A stretch of 64,000 bases of DNA from Ascarosepion bandense (lineage: Eukaryota > Mollusca > Cephalopoda > Sepiida > Sepiidae). The notes under the pieces are model-generated. The model was not told the origin of the DNA. It made no database searches and was given only the letters and a program-made list of their open reading frames with translations. The DNA is taken from positions 7,166,001 to 7,230,000 of the forward strand of contig JBBBDQ010000224.1 in assembly GCA_037127315.1 (NCBI GenBank). The letters run 5' to 3'. Below are positions 46,773 to 56,010 of the stretch, piece by piece (the stretch's first letter is position 1; each line of letters starts with the position of its first letter). A program made the translations under genes and the position numbers.

Positions 46773-46813
46773 GGGTAATACGTATTTCGCAGGCAAACCT
46801 GCTCGTCAGACCC
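46773..46813 (-). ncRNA. hammerhead ribozyme motif, minus strand
   Basis: Complement: GGGT, CTGACGA, stem II GCAGG/CCTGC with a TTTG loop (five perfect pairs), GAAA, TACGTA, then TT, then ACCC. GGGT pairs with ACCC as stem I. The core CUGANGA...GAAA is complete, and the cleavage triplet would be AUU. Stem III is very short (TA/TA), which usually needs dimeric or peripheral help. Penelope-like coding sequence lies 60 bp away on the opposite strand. Confidence 0.65.
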
Positions 46814-46869
46814 AAATGGTACAACAGTTAATATTCAAAATAACCCCGAAAAGAATTACATGCAGACAC

Positions 46870-47600
46870 TCACTTGCCCATATCAAGCATAGACATTTGT
46901 AACAATAATCTACAAAAACATTTCCTCGCTCATTCAAAAACACCAAAGAAAGAAAAAAAATATAGAAAATTAATAAACGGAAAAAAGAAAAAGAAAAAGA
47001 AAAGGAGAACGAACAGTATAAAGAGAAAGGAAGTTAAGGTCAACGTCTTAGACCGACACCAGCAAAATTAGAAAAAGAAAAATAATATAGTTCAACCCTC
47101 CTTCCTTTAAGTAATCCAAAAATTAACATAGATAAATATTTTTTTTAAATTTAGACAGCAAACACTTCCACCAAACTAACTCATTAAGTAAATTATTTAA
47201 CAGAAAAAATCTTAAAATTAGTTATTCAACAACCAATAACATGCAAAACATTTTCATCAATAAAACCAACTGCCCCGTTGATGGCAGGTGTAATTCTGAA
47301 AAAGATGTTTATGAAGCCACTATTTTTCCATAAGAGGTCTCTAGCAAAAAAAGAAAGGTAGTTGGAAACAGAGAGTTTACAATCATAGACACTCGTCTTT
47401 CAACGCCTCCTTGGAACTGCCCTGTCTAAATACTACAGGGATATAAAGGATGGAGGATTTACTTCACTGGTCAAATGGAGGATAATAAAATATGCAACTA
47501 CTCCCAACAACTGCATGGACAGGTGTAATATATGCCTGGAGGAGAATTTGATTATTATCAAATACAATAACCCAAAGGAATACCTTAATCAACGTAAATA
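46870..47600 (+). pseudogene. Penelope-like element, linker and GIY-YIG endonuclease region
   Basis: A lysine-rich frame (46874-47071) precedes NRKNLKISYSTTNNMQNIFI then NKTNCPVDGRCNSEKDVYEA TIFP at 47200-47330, the PLE linker with its Cys-containing segment and the start of the nuclease. In other frames SFNASLELPCLNTTGI-like and WRIIKYATTPNN.MDRCNICL text at 47470-47545 gives the C-terminal CNLCL-type block. No RT is recognisable. It lies directly upstream of an RTE fragment. Confidence 0.72.
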
Positions 47601-47689
47601 ATTGATATTTAAATGCAGATATAAGAGCAAGTATAAAATAATTTAGCTAGATCAAAATTATAATTTAAATTAATTTAACTTAAAAGGGT

Positions 47690-48405
47690 GGTTTCATTTG
47701 GAGAAAATCTGGAATGCATAGTCATCAGTAAAAAGGGCAGCCCAAAATGTCAAATACAGGTCGGGGATACCAGAATCAAGCAGGTACAAAAATTTAAATA
47801 CCTGGGAAGTGTTCTAAAAGTGCGACACAGAAAACCGGAGACGAATTAGCATGGCGAAGGAAGCATTCTAGAAGTTGATTAAAGTATTAAGAAACAAGAC
47901 AGTTTTGCTAGAAACTAGGAAGAGAGTACTGGATTGCTATGTGTTGTCAGTTCTTTAATATGGCAGGGAATCCTGGACAATATCATCAAAGATTAAGGAA
48001 AAACTTGAAGCAACTGAAACGTGGTTCTACAGAAGGATGATGCGATTATCTTGGATCGAGCATGTGAGCAATGATGAGGTCTTGGAAATGAAAGAAACAA
48101 AAAGGAAATTAATACTGAGCATCATGAAGAGATAGCTGAAGTTCCTGGGACACACAATGAGGAAGGAGGGCTTGGAGAATACTAACAGGGCTTGGAGAAT
48201 ACTAACAGGCCAGATAGAGGGAAAAAGAGACAGGGGAAAGCAACGGATAACATATTTGAAGGACCTAATCAGGTGGATGGCGGAACGAGGATTGCATGGT
48301 GTAACAGGAGAATGCGTGCTCAGGGCCACCAGGGAAACATGGAAGGCTATGATCGCCTACGTCCTGAACAGACAGAGCACATAGAAGAAGAAGTGAAAAA
48401 AAATA
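47690..48405 (+). pseudogene. RTE-type LINE, RT C-terminus and 3' end
   Basis: VISKKGSPKCQIQVGDTRIK QVQKFKYLGSVL at 47722-47815 is the end of the RT domain. After frameshifts, VLDCYVLSVL at 47930, TWFYRRMMRLSWIEHVSNDE at 48020, LKFLGHTMRKEGLEN at 48140 and GQIEGKRDRGKQRITYLKDL at 48210 follow, ending YVLNRQST and a stop at 48382. The 3' end is AGAAGAAGAAG plus an A-rich run near 48384-48405. The phrase CTTGGAGAATACTAACAGG is tandemly duplicated at 48171-48208. Inactive. Confidence 0.9.
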
Positions 48406-48557
48406 TTTAGACAGTTCCGAAATTATGTTTAAAATTAATCTTTTGAGTATATTTCATGTTCGAATGTGTCAGAATTTTATGGAATAGTCTGGAATGTGCA
48501 TTACTTAAAAGTGTTAGCTACCTTGATGGTCAGATTATCCCAAGAGAGTACTGCAAG

Positions 48558-49521
48558 ATGCCAAAGCAAAGAGAGCTGTTGAAAGATCTTAAAGATCGAA
48601 TTATTTCTTCACATAAAGATAAAAAATCTATCTAAGATTTATAAAGACCTATGTATACCTGTGAGCACTGCGGGGTGCATAATTAAGAAATGGAAAGCCT
48701 TTGGTACACATGAAAATGTGCCAAGAACTGGTGCACCACGCAAAAAATCCAAAAATGTTCACCAAAAATAGTACGAGGAGTAAAAAAAATGACCCTTTTG
48801 TGACAGGGAGAGACCTTCAAAAAGATCTCATCAATGCAGGAACTCACGTATGCAAGAGGACCATATGTTCTGAACTTCACTGACAACAATTAAAATCTCG
48901 TTCTCCTTGCAAAACCCCATTGCTAAAAAAAACTCATTTAAAATCCAGACTGGAATTTTGCCAAAACTGATTTACAAAAGCATGATGACTATTATAAGCA
49001 AATTTTATGGTCTGATGAAAGCAAAATTGAATTTTATGGCCACATGCTACCCATGTTTGGAGAAAGTATGGAACAGACTTCAATCAAAAGAACACCATCT
49101 CCACGGTGAAACACGGAGGTGGTAGCATTATGGTTTAAGGATGCTTTGTATATAATGGTCCGGGACAACTGAAAATTATTGAGGGCACAATGAATGCAGG
49201 CAAATATATTCAGATTTTAGAAGATTGCTTACAGTCATCATTTCAGAAATTAGAACTTGGACCAGATTGGGTTTTTCAACATGACAACGATGCGAAACAT
49301 ATAGCCAAAGTAACACGTGCTTGGCTTCAAAACAATAACATCAACGTGTTGACATGGCCTAACCTTTTGCCGAATATGAATCAAATAGAGAATCTTTGGA
49401 GAAAACTGAAGTATCAGATTCGGGAAAGGCGACCAAAGAACCTTAGTAAATTCAAAGTCTTTGCAGAAAACGAGTGGGCTAAAATTTCCACTAAATCATG
49501 CCAAGCGCTTGCAGAGAGCTA
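48558..49521 (+). pseudogene. Tc1-like transposase, near full length but frameshifted
   Basis: ATG at 48558: MPKQRELLKDLKDRIISSHK (first helix-turn-helix), then WKAFGTHENVPRTGAPRK, RDLQKDLINAGTHVCKRTIC, LWSDESKI near 49010 (first catalytic D), TVKHGGGSIM near 49110, GWVFQHDND-type text reading WVFQHDNDAKH at 49270 (second D), and NMNQIENLWRKLKYQIRERR at 49375 (E). All three DD34E acids can be read, but in different frames and with internal stops. Terminal inverted repeats were not found. It would mobilise its own DNA at TA sites. Confidence 0.9.
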
Positions 49522-50157
49522 AGGTACAGACTGAGAAGGAACAACTTTTAAACACATTTAAAGCATAATTTATATTCTGACCAATTACTTTCTTCACTAC
49601 CTGTTTTAATAATTTGTATATAAAATATATGTACGTGTCAAATAATTTGTTTTTGCTGTTTATTTGCATTTATAATTGATTTACGAATATGTTGTGAGCT
49701 TTAAACACTGCTTTTCAATATATGATTCTAAATCCATTTGTACGGTCAAAATATATGTTTCACTTCACTGTTTAAAATCACAAAAGTACAGTTGAAACCC
49801 GCTGAGGCACCTGAAATGGACATAGATAATTTGACCCTCAAATGGACATGCTGAAAGCAAAAAAGAGACTAGAAAAGCACAAGTAGTCTACTTAACTTAT
49901 ATAAATGGTTAACAGAATTGGGAGGGGTTATTAAATATCAAACATTGCTAAGAGATGAAAAATAGAAAGTTATGAAACCAAATCCCGAAGGAACGCAACA
50001 CGAAAAGAATACTGATATTTCATTTGCATTTCTATTGATGATTTGCAGTAATAATTCTTAATGCTAAAATATCTGTACTCACTTAAAAAATAATACTTGA
50101 TTGTAAGGCAATATTACAATGAGGTCATTTATAAAAATAACTCACTCTTAACGAAGC
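49522..50157. other. unassigned AT-rich DNA
   Basis: May include the 3' flank of the Tc1-like element; no inverted terminus is recognised. Confidence 0.45.
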
Positions 50158-50252
50158 TATTTATATTATTGACCATGTTCATATTATTGTCATCTATTGT
50201 GTTATATTCACGATGTTTTGATCGTGTTATGCTTCGGCCTTCTTCATGTGAT
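50158..50252 (-). mobile_element. SINE-A tail fragment, minus strand
   Basis: The complement reads CACATGAAGAAGGCCGAAGC and CATCGTGAATATAAC, then ATGACAATAATATGAACATG, matching the tail of the + strand copy that starts a few bases later, but in the opposite orientation. Confidence 0.65.
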
Positions 50253-50254
50253 TA

Positions 50255-50560
50255 GAATTTCAAATGACTCAGTGGTTAAAACCTTAGTAATCAAGTGATC
50301 TGACATAAAGAGTTGTGATTTCAATAGCTGCCCACGGCAGAGGTGGACAAGTAACTTGAAGAGTTGAGTTGAAGGAAATAATTGAAATATTCGAAAGAAG
50401 AATGACACGCTGAACTAGAAGAATCTGCTCCGATGAACAAAATAAACGGTTCGGTTTTAAATTCTAATCACCTGAAGAAGACCGGAGCGTAAAACGGTTG
50501 AAATGTCGTGAATATAACAATAGAGATGAGAACAACAGCCTAAACAATGTAAATACTGTA
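50255..50560 (+). mobile_element. SINE-A, complete copy
   Basis: tRNA-like head with A-box-like GACTCAGTGGTTAAAACC and B-box-like TTGTGATTTCAATAGCTGCC, a body (AGGTGGACAAGTAACTTGAA, GAACTAGAAGAATCTGC), and a tail CACCTGAAGAAGACCGGAGC ... CGGTTGAAATGTCGTGAATA. It is the reference for the split copy at 3575-4215. The tail contains an ACCG/CGGT hairpin between CTGAAGA and GAAA. Confidence 0.8.
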
Positions 50561-51032
50561 AATATACAATACCTAATCTCAGAAATATAGACAGATTATT
50601 GAAGTTATTTGTATATTTCAGATATAAAATATTTTAAACTTTAAGTTTCTATAATAAAAACAGATTAGTATATAACGCATATTCTGCCGAGAAAACATAG
50701 GGTACGTTTCGATCTGAAATGTCCTTCCAGAACTTGAATAAAATTACCTGTGCTCGTTAGTTTCCAACGCCCACCGTAATTCGGAGCTAGCATCAAACGA
50801 ACCCTTTATACATCTGTTGTAACTTGGAACGTGACGCTGCAGGCGGGTTCTGTAAGAGAAACCTAGAAGGGATTGGAGTAATGGCTTTTAATAGCTACAG
50901 GAATCACGCTGACTACGCTAAACAAAGACGACAGGCGTTTTCTATTCTTTGATTTTCGTTTGCGACCTGAGGCTGAAAAATGTAAGTTTTCGAAGGATTC
51001 GATACTGTCTAAGCCGATTCTATCAACACAGA

Positions 51033-51036
<4 letters not shown>
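50561..51036. other. unassigned DNA
   Basis: The part at 50690-50950 is less AT-rich, with no coding motif recognised. Confidence 0.45.

Positions 51037-51088
<52 letters not shown>
51037..51088 (+). repeat. (TA)n microsatellite
   Basis: About 26 TA units. Confidence 0.98.
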
Positions 51089-51091
<3 letters not shown>

Positions 51092-51533
51092 GAAATTGAT
51101 TAAATCCGACATATATTTAATATATTTGTTTAAATGTTATTTTTTAATGGTTACTCATATTTGAGTAGATGTTCATTTTTTATTATTTAACAGTATATTT
51201 ATTTATTTACATATCTGAGATATCTAGTCAGAGACAGGAGGACACATATTTTTCTAACAAGCTTTCTCAAATATTCAGGCCGGTAGATGTAAATAAATAA
51301 ATATAATGTTTAATAATAAAATATGAGTATCCATGAAGCAAAATAACATTTAAACTAACAAATTACATACATAATAAAATTATGTTAATCATATGTGGTC
51401 AAAAATAGAAAAAAACTAAGGCTTGAAATATTTGTGTATTTCCTGCTGGTAACTAAATGTTAAAATTTCAAACGCTAACTCAAACATTTTTTCCCTATTT
51501 CATTTAATTTTATTTTGATAATCGGAGCATATC
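51089..51533. other. unassigned AT-rich DNA
   Basis: No recognisable gene or repeat; it ends at the left terminus of the mariner element. Confidence 0.45.
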
Positions 51534-51535
51534 TA

Positions 51536-52689
51536 TTAGATTGTCTGGAAAGTTTATGCCGATTTTTAAGGGAAATTAAAACAAAATTATGTCATTTAAT
51601 TTTTATTCAACAAAATATGAACAATATCCTTCAACTTAACGATTACCTCTTCTCAAAATGTTAATGTTTTCAACAAGAGAATTCCAAAGAATGGTATTTC
51701 TTTACCATTGAGGTTATTTTGTAAGAGCTTGAATAAATAAAAATCTGAAGTAATATTTGGTGAGGTAGCACTTCTCAGCCAAGCGGCAACAACTTTTGTG
51801 TGTTTTCCAAAGAAACATGACATGAGGTCTGGCATTATCCTGATGGAAACAACACCTTTCCTCTTCACCATTTTTGGTAGCTTTTCTTGAATCGCTACCT
51901 TTAATTCGTTCAGTTGTATGCTGAACACTTTATAATCAACTGATTGTTTACTTAGTACATGATTCTTTTCTAATTCTACTTGATGACATTCTTATGATGA
52001 AGATTTGATTTTGGGATCGCTAAAGTTGGATCATGTCCCTTATCAATGCATTTCTGATAACGCATCACAATTAGATTACAAAATGGTGCATCTCATTGCG
52101 TTTATACAATATACAGATAAAAATACGACCCTAAAAATGATTTTCACTCAGTTCATTTGATAACCAAATATCGGAGCGTTTTGTAGTACCCAATTTTTAG
52201 TAATGGACAGGGCATTTTGATAAATTTGGTGTTTCTGCCAATTTCGGTGTTGTGTAAGGCGTGTTATTCTTAACCACTGCCTTGATTTAGTCATCATCTG
52301 TAGGGGGATTGTTTCTGCCTGAATGTTCTTCATCAATAAGGCTACTATCATCAACTCTAAAATCCGCGAACCACTTCCGTACCGTTCCGTCAACTAAATC
52401 ACTTTCACAGCAAATACCTTCTTTTTTTTTTTTTTTGCTTGCGAGACATTTTTCTTTTACGGTAATGAAAAAACGTAAATTTTCTAAAATGCACCTTATA
52501 ATCTTTCATTTTATTGGGATGTAAAATTGCCACAAATTAAGTAATTTTCAACTTTATTCTTAAAAGATAATTTGAAGTGTGATCTAACCGGAAATGCAAG
52601 TTTATTTTATCTGTCAATAAATTTGACATGTGAAAACGTTTTGGAACATGAACGACTAAAAATCGGCATGAACATTCCCTACAATCCAA
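51536..52689 (-). mobile_element. mariner element, both ends and TA duplication present, transposase decayed
   Basis: The left end TTAGATTGTCTGGAAAGTTT ATGCCGATTTTTA and the complemented right end TTGGATTGTAGGGAATGTTC ATGCCGATTTTTA match at most of the first 33 positions. TA flanks both ends (51534-51535, 52690-52691). The 1154-bp length is close to a complete mariner. Minus-strand pieces of the transposase are RYGSGSRI at 52393, KNWVLQNAPIFGYQMN near 52160, FHQDNARPHV-like text near 51830 (second catalytic D), and TSDFYLFKLLQNNLNGKEIP near 51720 (form PSDYHLF.SLQ..L.GK..). Several stops and frameshifts. It could still be moved by an active relative because the ends survive. Confidence 0.9.
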
Positions 52690-52828
52690 TATTTGTATAT
52701 ACTGTGTGTCTCTTTATCCACCAACTCATGTTTTATGTATTCATGAAACAAATACTCATCAGAATATAAAGGTTTGATTGCAGAATTTTATATACCAAAC
52801 GATTTCAGAAAACAACCCTGAATTGAAA

Positions 52829-52969
52829 ACAAAAATTTATTAATTCAAATATGGTACAAAATTTCTATACCGGAAGTTAAAAAAAGATTAAATTCCTTTG
52901 TATGGATATGTTTTGGAGCTTCTTCCAGTATAGACATTTTGGACTATATTTGAATTAATAAATTTTTGT
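52829..52969. repeat. inverted repeat with 48-bp arms
   Basis: Arm 52829-52876 and the complement of 52922-52969 agree at 44 of 48 positions (for example ACAAAAATTTATTAATTCAA in both). The spacer is 45 bp. A third partial copy of the arm end (ATTCATAAATTTTTG) follows at 52981. Confidence 0.9.
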
Positions 52970-53008
52970 GTCAAATTTGAATTCATAAATTTTTGTTTTT
53001 GGTTGTTG

Positions 53009-53061
53009 CTGATGAAGCGAGAATTTTCTCGCTAAAATGTAAATTTCGGAATTTATTTACA

Positions 53062-53063
<2 letters not shown>
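53009..53063 (+). ncRNA. hammerhead-like motif, inactive form
   Basis: CTGATGA at 53009-53015, a perfect stem II AGCGAGAATTTTCTCGCT at 53016-53033, then AAAA where GAAA is required, then a 7-bp stem III TGTAAAT...ATTTACA and TA. Stem I cannot be formed beyond one pair because (TA)n begins at once. The missing G (position 12, the general base) predicts no cleavage. It may instead be only a hairpin of the PLE-associated TGATGAAG...GAAACGT type. Confidence 0.4.
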
Positions 53064-53066
<3 letters not shown>

Positions 53067-53128
<62 letters not shown>

Positions 53129-53131
53129 AGT

Positions 53132-53174
<43 letters not shown>
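53067..53174 (+). repeat. compound (TA)n(TG)n microsatellite
   Basis: TA blocks to about 53128, then about 20 TG units to 53174. Confidence 0.97.
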
Positions 53175-53179
<5 letters not shown>

Positions 53180-54055
53180 TAAATTGTAATGATGCTTAGT
53201 GCCAAAATTGCTGCTTTTTAAATAGTTTACTGCTAAAATGTTATTATAGGCAAGCAGGTCCTCTTGTCATAAAGAGCTCGATATCAAGATAAAGATAAAA
53301 CGTTAATAGAATTAATGTGGTGAAGTTTGTCGCTTAGCTGAGCAGTCTTCTTTTAGCAATGCAAAAATTGTTTGCATTTTTTTGTAAGCAACAGCAGAAA
53401 AACAAAACCCTGTAAAATGAAGGCTTCACAATATTGACTTCACGAAACTTTGAAGTGGGCATGACTGAAATGACACTGCTCACCTAAGTAACAAAATTCT
53501 CCAAATTAATTCTAATTTTGTGCATTTGTGCTAAATGATTAATAAGATATGTTATAATAAAATATCATTAAATTATTTATCCTTCTCCATAACGGATCGT
53601 ATACATTTAAAAAATCAGTTTCACTGCTGTGGATGGCGTCAGTTTGAGTTATTTAAAATAGGAAACGCAAAAAAGTAAAAGAATCATAAACACCCAAGAA
53701 AATAAATGCTTGAAAATGAATGTAACAACATTTGAAAGTATTCTGATGGAGGAAATTAACTTTGTTATACTTACCGATTATATGAATGGAATTCGAAAGT
53801 TTAAAAAAGTTAATAAAAATTAGATAGACAGAAATTGTTAATATGATTCAACCAAATATGCTTAAAAAAAATTATATATATATATATATATATAATAGAG
53901 AGCAATTAAGGAATTCATTCATATAACATTATTTCTTCTTATAAAATTTATATCTTGTGGGTACACATATTTAAGTAGACATCCCTCATTTACGTGTCAG
54001 GGCGCATAGTTTAAACAGTGAGAATGGCATCTGACGGTGTAAAAATATAAATAGG
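53175..54055. other. unassigned AT-rich DNA
   Basis: Includes a short TA repeat at about 53874-53895. No gene. Confidence 0.5.
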
Positions 54056-55100
54056 CACTTTTAATTTCGCAAAATCTTCTAGACCGGCATTGTTAGTAAT
54101 TCTGTTACAAATGGGCATTGTTTGTAATTTTGCTATATATAGACTTTGTTTATAATTCTACTACAAATGGGCACTGTTCGTAATTTTGCTATAAATAGAC
54201 ATTGTTCTTAATTCTGCTACAAATAAGCATTGTTCGTAATTATGCTATAAATAGACATTGTCATTAATTCTGCTACTAATGGACATTGTTCGTAATTCTG
54301 CTACTATTAGGTATTTTTAGTAATTCTGCTATAAATAGACATTGTTCTTAATTCTGCTACAAATGGGCATTGTTCGTAAATCTGCTACAAATGGGCATTT
54401 TTCGTAATTCTACTACAAATGAACATTTTTCGTAACTCTACTAGAAACAGACATTGTTCGTAATTCTGCTACAAATGGGCATTGTTCGTAGTTCTGCTAT
54501 AAATAGGCATTGTTCTTAATTCTGCTACAAATTGGTATTGTTCGTAATTCTGCTACAAATAAGCATTGTGCGTAATTTTGCTATAAATAGATATTGTTCG
54601 TAATTTTGCTATAAATAGATATTGTTCGTAATTCTGCTACGAATGGGCATTGTTCGTAATTCTGCTACGAATGGGCATTGTTCGTAATTCTGCTATAAAT
54701 AGACAGTGTGCTACAAATTTGCATTGTTTTTAATTGTGCTACTATTGGTCATTGTTCGTAATTCTGCTACAAATAGGCATTGTTGTAACTTGCCTATAAA
54801 TAGACATTGTTCGTAATTCTGCTACAAATAGGCATTGTTTGTAATTGTTCTACTAATGGGCATTATTCGCAATTCTGCTATAAATAGTCATTGTTCGTAA
54901 TTCTGCTATAAATAGTGATTGTTCGTAATTCTGCTACAAAGGGGCATTATTTGTAATTCTGCTAATGGGCACTGTTCGTAACTTGGCTAAAAATAGACAA
55001 TGTTCGTAATTTTTGCAACAAATTGGCATTGTTCGTAATTCTGCTACTAATGGGCAATGTTCGTAATTCTCCTATAAATAGGCATTGTTCATGATTCTAC
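54056..55100 (+). repeat. 28-bp minisatellite, about 37 copies
   Basis: The unit is GGCATTGTTCGTAATTCTGC followed by TACAAATG. Two main variants alternate: one with CTACAAATGGGCATTG, the other with CTATAAATAGACATTG. Copies differ by a few substitutions and occasional indels, and neither strand has a long open frame. Confidence 0.97.
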
Positions 55101-55189
55101 TGTTTGTGTTGATGTTATATTTACTCTAAAAATATTTTTTATACTTTCATAGTCTTTTGTTTTGTGTTTTCTGTGAGTTCATTATTTAC

Positions 55190-55350
55190 ACATAGCTGGG
55201 ACTATAATAGATGCTACCACCCTGGGGTCTGGGTGGACCTTGGAACATTAGTAATTAAAATGTGGTTCTACGTTTCTCAAAACCTTTAATCTTCCTAACA
55301 GAGGCCTCGCTGTTGTACCTAGTAGAGAGTTTTATTTTTCCCTGCCTGCA
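55190..55350 (+). repeat. unclassified interspersed repeat, copy 2
   Basis: GCTACCACCCTGGGGTCTGG, GTGGACCTTGGAAC, AATTAAAATGTGGTTC and TTTCTCAAAACCT align with the complement of 33840-34020. Confidence 0.65.
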
Positions 55351-55874
55351 AAATCCTTAAAGAGTAAGTATTAACCTATGAACTTGGGATGTGTTTATAA
55401 CCTGCCTTGACAAATCTAGACCCTTATATGGAATTCATGCATTGGGCCTGTTTCAATAAGGTCTAAACAGCCATCTATATACAACCATTTTCTCTTGTCA
55501 ATTATCAAAATTCTTGCAAATGAATTAATCCGCTACGTCTTAAACAGTATAATCTTTTATGAGATCATTTTCACTGACGCGACAGAATCAAGAACCAAGG
55601 AAATTTAACAAATAACAAAAAAAAAAAGTTTTAAAACAACCAACTGCAGTAACAACTAAAATGGATAGCACATATAATCAGAAATTAAAATAATGATGTA
55701 ATCAATAAGCGGATTTTCCACAGTACCCTAAATATATTGTTAGGAAAAAAATCTTCTAGTTCTAAAAAAAGCGATAACAGTAAAACTACTTGAATAGTCA
55801 AATTTCCTGGAAAAATTGTTTCAACATGAAGATTATATATCTTTCAACCAACAGTAAGACTAACTGTATTGTCA
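55351..55874. other. unassigned DNA
   Basis: No recognisable gene or repeat. Confidence 0.5.
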
Positions 55875-56010
55875 ATGGCGATTTTCTATGCTTAGATGTG
55901 GCACAAGGCCAAATGTATAGGGCACCCAGTGAGGATCAAACTTACTACAGAAATCGCAATTGTTCCAACGAGAAAAACATGATAACCATTACACCACGTC
56001 GAGGTACACA
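55875..56010 (-). mobile_element. SINE-C, best copy
   Basis: Complement: ACCTCGACGTGGTGTAATGG TTATC (A-box-like), AGTTTGATCCTCACTGGG (B-box-like), then CCTATACATTTGGCCTTGTG CCACATCTAAGC as tail. The head keeps tRNA spacing. Related copies lie at 27835, 27975, 38205 and 62275. Confidence 0.8.

Noticed and set aside
49005..49030. CTGATGAAAGC as a ribozyme core
   Set aside because: It codes for the WSDES motif of the Tc1-like transposase.
54056..55100. Regular 28-bp repeats as a possible CRISPR array
   Set aside because: Units are contiguous with no unique spacers, no cas genes are present, and the context is eukaryotic.
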